The position numbers and the translations under genes are program-made. 10,087 nucleotides of DNA, taken from positions 1 to 10,087 of the forward strand of contig JBBSGC010000075.1 in NCBI GenBank assembly GCA_038254525.1, in the 5' to 3' direction. Every line of letters starts with the position of its first letter. Within the stretch, counting starts at the first letter, position 1. This document shows, in pieces, positions 7,296 through 10,087 of the stretch. Under the pieces are notes generated by a model. It worked only from the letters and a program-made list of their open reading frames with translations, made no database searches and had not been told where the DNA came from. Origin of the DNA: JBBSGC01 sp038254525 (GTDB lineage: Bacteria > Actinomycetota > Actinomycetes > Propionibacteriales > Nocardioidaceae).

Positions 7296-9986
7296 GTGAA
7301 CAACGACCAGCTCGCCGCGGAGCAGCGGGCTCGGGTCCAGATCGACCGCCAGCTGGTCGCCGCCGGCTGGAGCGTGCAGAGCCGCGCGGAACTGAATCTA
7401 TTTGCCGGGCCGGGTGTCGCCGTCCGTGAGGTGATCATGAAGTCCGGGCACGGGCGCGCGGACTACCTGCTGTACGTCGACCGCCGCGCCGTCGGGGTGA
7501 TCGAGGCGAAGCCGGAGGGCACGCCGCTGTCGGGCGTGGAGTGGCAGTCGGCCATGTACGCCGAGGGCCTGCCCGCCGAGGTCCGGCTGAAGGCCCTCAC
7601 CCACGACGGCCGGCTCCCGTTCGTGCTCGAAGCATCGGGCTCGGAAACCCATCTCACCAACGGTTTCGACCCGACCCCTCGGGCCCGCCGGATCTTCGCC
7701 GTACCGAGACCCGAGACCCTGGCCCGCCTCATTCGCGACGTCGACACCGAGCCAGACGCCCCGACCTGGCGGGCGAAGGTCGCGCAGATGCCGCCGCTGA
7801 ACAAGGAGGGTCTGCGGCCGGCACAGATCACGGCGGTCACCGGCGTCGAGCGCAGCCTCGCCGAGCAGCGCCACAGCCGTTCGCTGGTCCAGATGGCGAC
7901 CGGGGCCGGCAAGACCTACACAGCCGTGACGCAGTGCTACCGGCTGCTGCGCTACGCCGGGTTCCGCCGGGTGCTGTTTCTCGTCGACCGCAACAACCTC
8001 GGCGACCAGACCTTGCGCGAGTTCCAGAACTACGCCACGCCCGACGACGGCCGGCGCTTCACCGAGATCTACAACGTCGACAAGCTCACCGGTGCGGGCA
8101 TGGTCGGCTCCTCCAACGTCGTGATCTCCACGATCCAGCGCGTGTACGCCGCCCTGCGCGGCGAGCACGTGCCCGACGTCGACGATCCCGGCATCGACGG
8201 CTTCACCCCGGACCGCCCCGTCGAGGTCGCCTACAACGCCCAGATGCCACCCGAGGCCTTCGACCTGGTCATCGTCGACGAGGCACACCGCTCGATCTAC
8301 GGGGTGTGGCGCGGCGTGCTGGATTACTTCGACGCGCACGTGCTCGGGCTGACCGCCACCCCGGTGAAGCAGACGTTTGGCTTCTTCCAGCAGAACCTGG
8401 TCTCCGAGTACACCTATGCCCAGTCGGTGGCCGACAACGTCAACGTCGACTTCGACGTCTACCGGATCGCCACCGAGATCACCGGCCAAGGGTCGACGGT
8501 CGACGCCGGCACAGTTGTCCCAGTGCGCGACAAGCGCACCCGCCGCGAGCGCTACCAGACCCTCGACGACGACTTGGCCTACACCGCCACCCAGCTCGAC
8601 CGCGCTGTCACCTCGCGTTCGCAGATCCGGCTCGTCCTGGAGACCTTCCGCGACCGGCTGTTCACCGAGATCTTCCCCAGCCGCTCCACCGTGCCCAAGA
8701 CGCTGATCTTCGCCAAGGACGACAACCATGCCGAGGAGGTCCTCACCACCGTCCGCGACGTGTTCGGCAAGGGCAACGAGTTCGCAGCGAAAATCACCTA
8801 CTCGGCGAAGGACCCGAAGAAGCTCCTGCAGCGCTTTCGCACCTCGCCCAACCTGCGGATCGCCGTCACTGTCGACATGATCGCCACCGGCACCGACGTC
8901 AAGCCGCTGGAGTGCGTGTTCTTCATGCGCGACGTCCGATCTGCGTCCTACTTCGAGCAGATGAAGGGCCGCGGCGCCCGCACGATCGGCAACGCCGACT
9001 TCCAGGCCGTCACCCCCGACGCGGCGGCCAAGACACGGTTCGTGCTGGTCGACGCCATCGGCGTCACCGAGCACGACTACGTCGACGCCGCGCCGCTGGA
9101 ACGCGCGAAATCGGTGTCGCTCAAGAAGCTGCTCGACAAGGCCGCCGCCCTGACCCTCACCGAGGACGAGACCGCCACGCTCGCGTCGCGGCTGGCCAAG
9201 CTCGAACTCCAACTGACCCCCGCCGAGCGGGACGAGCTGGACGCGGTCGCGGGCGGACCGGTCCGCGACATCGTGCGCGGGCTCGTGGCGGCAGTAGACA
9301 CAGACGAGCAGGCCGCCGCGATCGCAGCCTCACCCGGGATCGAATCTGTCGTCGCGGTGCAGAACCTGCTCGACCACGCGGTGCAGCCGCTGGCCGCAAA
9401 CCCGCAGCTGCGGGCGCGGATTCTCGAACTGCGCGCCAGCCACGACCAGGTCATCGACGAGGTCAGCGTCGACACTCTGCTCGATGCCCACGGCGTCGTC
9501 GATACCGAACGCGCCCGGTCGGTGGTCGAGTCGTGGGCCGCCTACCTGGCAGAGAACCGCGACGAGATCACCGCCCTGCACGTGCTCTACTCGCAGCCGG
9601 CGGGGCGCATCTCATTCGCCGATCTGCGCGAACTGGCCGAGCGCATCCAGCGTCCGCCCTACAACTGGACACCTGACATCATCTGGAACGCCTACGCCGC
9701 GATCGACGTCGATCTCGTCCGGCACGCCGACCGGCACACCGTCACCGACCTCGTGTCGCTGGTGAGATTCGCGATGGGAGTCGAGAACGAGTTGGTGCCC
9801 TACGCCGACAAGGTTCAGGAGCGGTACGTCGCCTGGCTGGCGCAGCAGGTGCAGGCGGGGGCGACGTTCAGTGACCGGCAGCGCTGGTGGCTGGATCGCA
9901 TCGCCGACGTTATCGCCACTTCGGCGGGGATCTCGGCGGAAGATCTGGAGGTAACTGGTCAGGTCCTTGGCGGCGTGGCTGCTTGA
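7296..9986 (+). CDS. hsdR: Type I restriction enzyme R subunit (EcoEI-like), C-terminus altered
   Basis: The motor and nuclease subunit of a type I restriction-modification complex. With HsdM and HsdS it would translocate unmethylated DNA using ATP and cut it. With GTG 7296 as start it has 896 aa. An N-terminal nuclease domain (about 1-150) has a PD-(D/E)xK site, D56 in GRADYLL and E70-A-K72 in VIEAKPEG. The superfamily 2 helicase (about 165-570) shows Walker A ATGAGKT (K206), DEAH (328-331), LTATP (352-356), IATGTDVKP and QMKGRGART (555-563). The remainder resembles the EcoEI R C-terminal domain, which contacts the methylase. The last 11 residues, after AEDLE885, do not look like the family, and I expect roughly 40 more residues with a PF..GG-type segment. 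They coincide with the apparent left end of an IS66-like element at 9951. Nuclease and ATPase residues are intact, but complex assembly may be impaired. No hsdM or hsdS lies in the window. Confidence 0.93.
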   Translation: MNNDQLAAEQRARVQIDRQLVAAGWSVQSRAELNLFAGPGVAVREVIMKSGHGRADYLLYVDRRAVGVIEAKPEGTPLSGVEWQSAMYAEGLPAEVRLKALTHDGRLPFVLEASGSETHLTNGFDPTPRARRIFAVPRPETLARLIRDVDTEPDAPTWRAKVAQMPPLNKEGLRPAQITAVTGVERSLAEQRHSRSLVQMATGAGKTYTAVTQCYRLLRYAGFRRVLFLVDRNNLGDQTLREFQNYATPDDGRRFTEIYNVDKLTGAGMVGSSNVVISTIQRVYAALRGEHVPDVDDPGIDGFTPDRPVEVAYNAQMPPEAFDLVIVDEAHRSIYGVWRGVLDYFDAHVLGLTATPVKQTFGFFQQNLVSEYTYAQSVADNVNVDFDVYRIATEITGQGSTVDAGTVVPVRDKRTRRERYQTLDDDLAYTATQLDRAVTSRSQIRLVLETFRDRLFTEIFPSRSTVPKTLIFAKDDNHAEEVLTTVRDVFGKGNEFAAKITYSAKDPKKLLQRFRTSPNLRIAVTVDMIATGTDVKPLECVFFMRDVRSASYFEQMKGRGARTIGNADFQAVTPDAAAKTRFVLVDAIGVTEHDYVDAAPLERAKSVSLKKLLDKAAALTLTEDETATLASRLAKLELQLTPAERDELDAVAGGPVRDIVRGLVAAVDTDEQAAAIAASPGIESVVAVQNLLDHAVQPLAANPQLRARILELRASHDQVIDEVSVDTLLDAHGVVDTERARSVVESWAAYLAENRDEITALHVLYSQPAGRISFADLRELAERIQRPPYNWTPDIIWNAYAAIDVDLVRHADRHTVTDLVSLVRFAMGVENELVPYADKVQERYVAWLAQQVQAGATFSDRQRWWLDRIADVIATSAGISAEDLEVTGQVLGGVAA

Positions 9987-10087
9987 TCTTCGCGTCGTGG
10001 TGTTGATGATGGCGGTGTGTCCGAGGAGTCATCCACTGTAGAGCTGCGTGAGCGGCTTGCGGTCGTGGTGGCGTCGTTGGCGGAGCG
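9951..10087 (+). mobile_element. Left end of an IS66-like insertion sequence (partial)
   Basis: The family-like HsdR sequence stops exactly where GTAACTGGTCAGG begins at 9951. IS66-family terminal repeats characteristically start with GTAA, and a transposase-like start codon follows 66 nt later, a normal distance. The element runs off the window, so the other end and the 8-bp target duplication (predicted copy ATCTGGAG at 9943-9950) cannot be checked. The family assignment is from memory of typical ends and is not certain. Confidence 0.5.
10017..10087 (+). CDS. Start of a probable IS66-type transposase (partial)
   Basis: From GTG 10017 the frame is open to the window edge for 23 codons and reads MSEESSTVELRERLAVVVAS and on, a Leu/Glu/Arg-rich helical N-terminus. 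IS66 transposases often begin with such a leucine-rich coiled-coil segment before a zinc-binding and DDE domain. No ribosome site is obvious. An overlapping ATG frame upstream stops after a few codons. The short length makes this tentative; it could instead be another coiled-coil protein, including the next gene of the restriction locus. Confidence 0.45.
   Translation, partial: MSEESSTVELRERLAVVVASLAE

Noticed and set aside
7398..9212. 604-codon - strand open frame opposite hsdR
   Set aside because: Antisense shadow of the clearly functional HsdR frame, with biased Val/Gly/Asp composition and no recognisable motif.
7541..9676. 711-codon + strand frame overlapping hsdR
   Set aside because: Arg/Pro/Gly-rich out-of-frame reading of hsdR, with no motifs and no plausible start.

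Overview
The window is GC-rich, with coding frames dominated by G or C at third codon positions and frequent GTG/TTG starts. This points to a high-GC actinobacterium, and the relaxase type and gene style recall Pseudonocardiales/Mycobacteriales plasmids or integrative conjugative elements. The assignment rests on sequence style only.

Layout. (1) 1-376: the last 23 codons of an upstream gene, then a mostly non-coding leader. The leader holds a 91-nt stretch with no T on the + strand and a perfect GGCCGGCC hairpin. A low-confidence Thr-rich ORF spans it. (2) 371-4804: a large MobF (TrwC/TraI-like) conjugative relaxase-helicase, the best recognised gene here. A strong 12-bp-stem hairpin starts 10 nt after its stop. 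(3) 6188-4780 on the - strand: an overlapping two-gene unit. It encodes a 265-aa protein with three zinc-ribbon-like Cys/His clusters and a 207-aa protein of unknown function, and it converges on and overlaps the relaxase 3' end. (4) 6189-6392: a divergent intergenic region with a perfect 18-bp palindrome and a TTGACA hexamer. (5) 6393-7130: a 245-aa helix-hairpin-helix protein resembling the HhH-GPD fold but lacking the usual catalytic lysine. (6) 7296-9986: a type I restriction R subunit (HsdR, EcoEI-like) with complete nuclease and helicase motifs, probably read from a leaderless GTG. (7) 9951-10087: apparent left end of an IS66-like insertion sequence, with the start of its transposase. 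The element seems to have cut off the C-terminus of HsdR.

Taken together, this looks like the transfer module of a conjugative element abutting an accessory/defence region: a zinc-ribbon operon, an HhH protein and a restriction subunit. An IS insertion has probably damaged the last of these. No HsdM or HsdS is visible here. No tRNA, rRNA, CRISPR array or complete transposon is visible.
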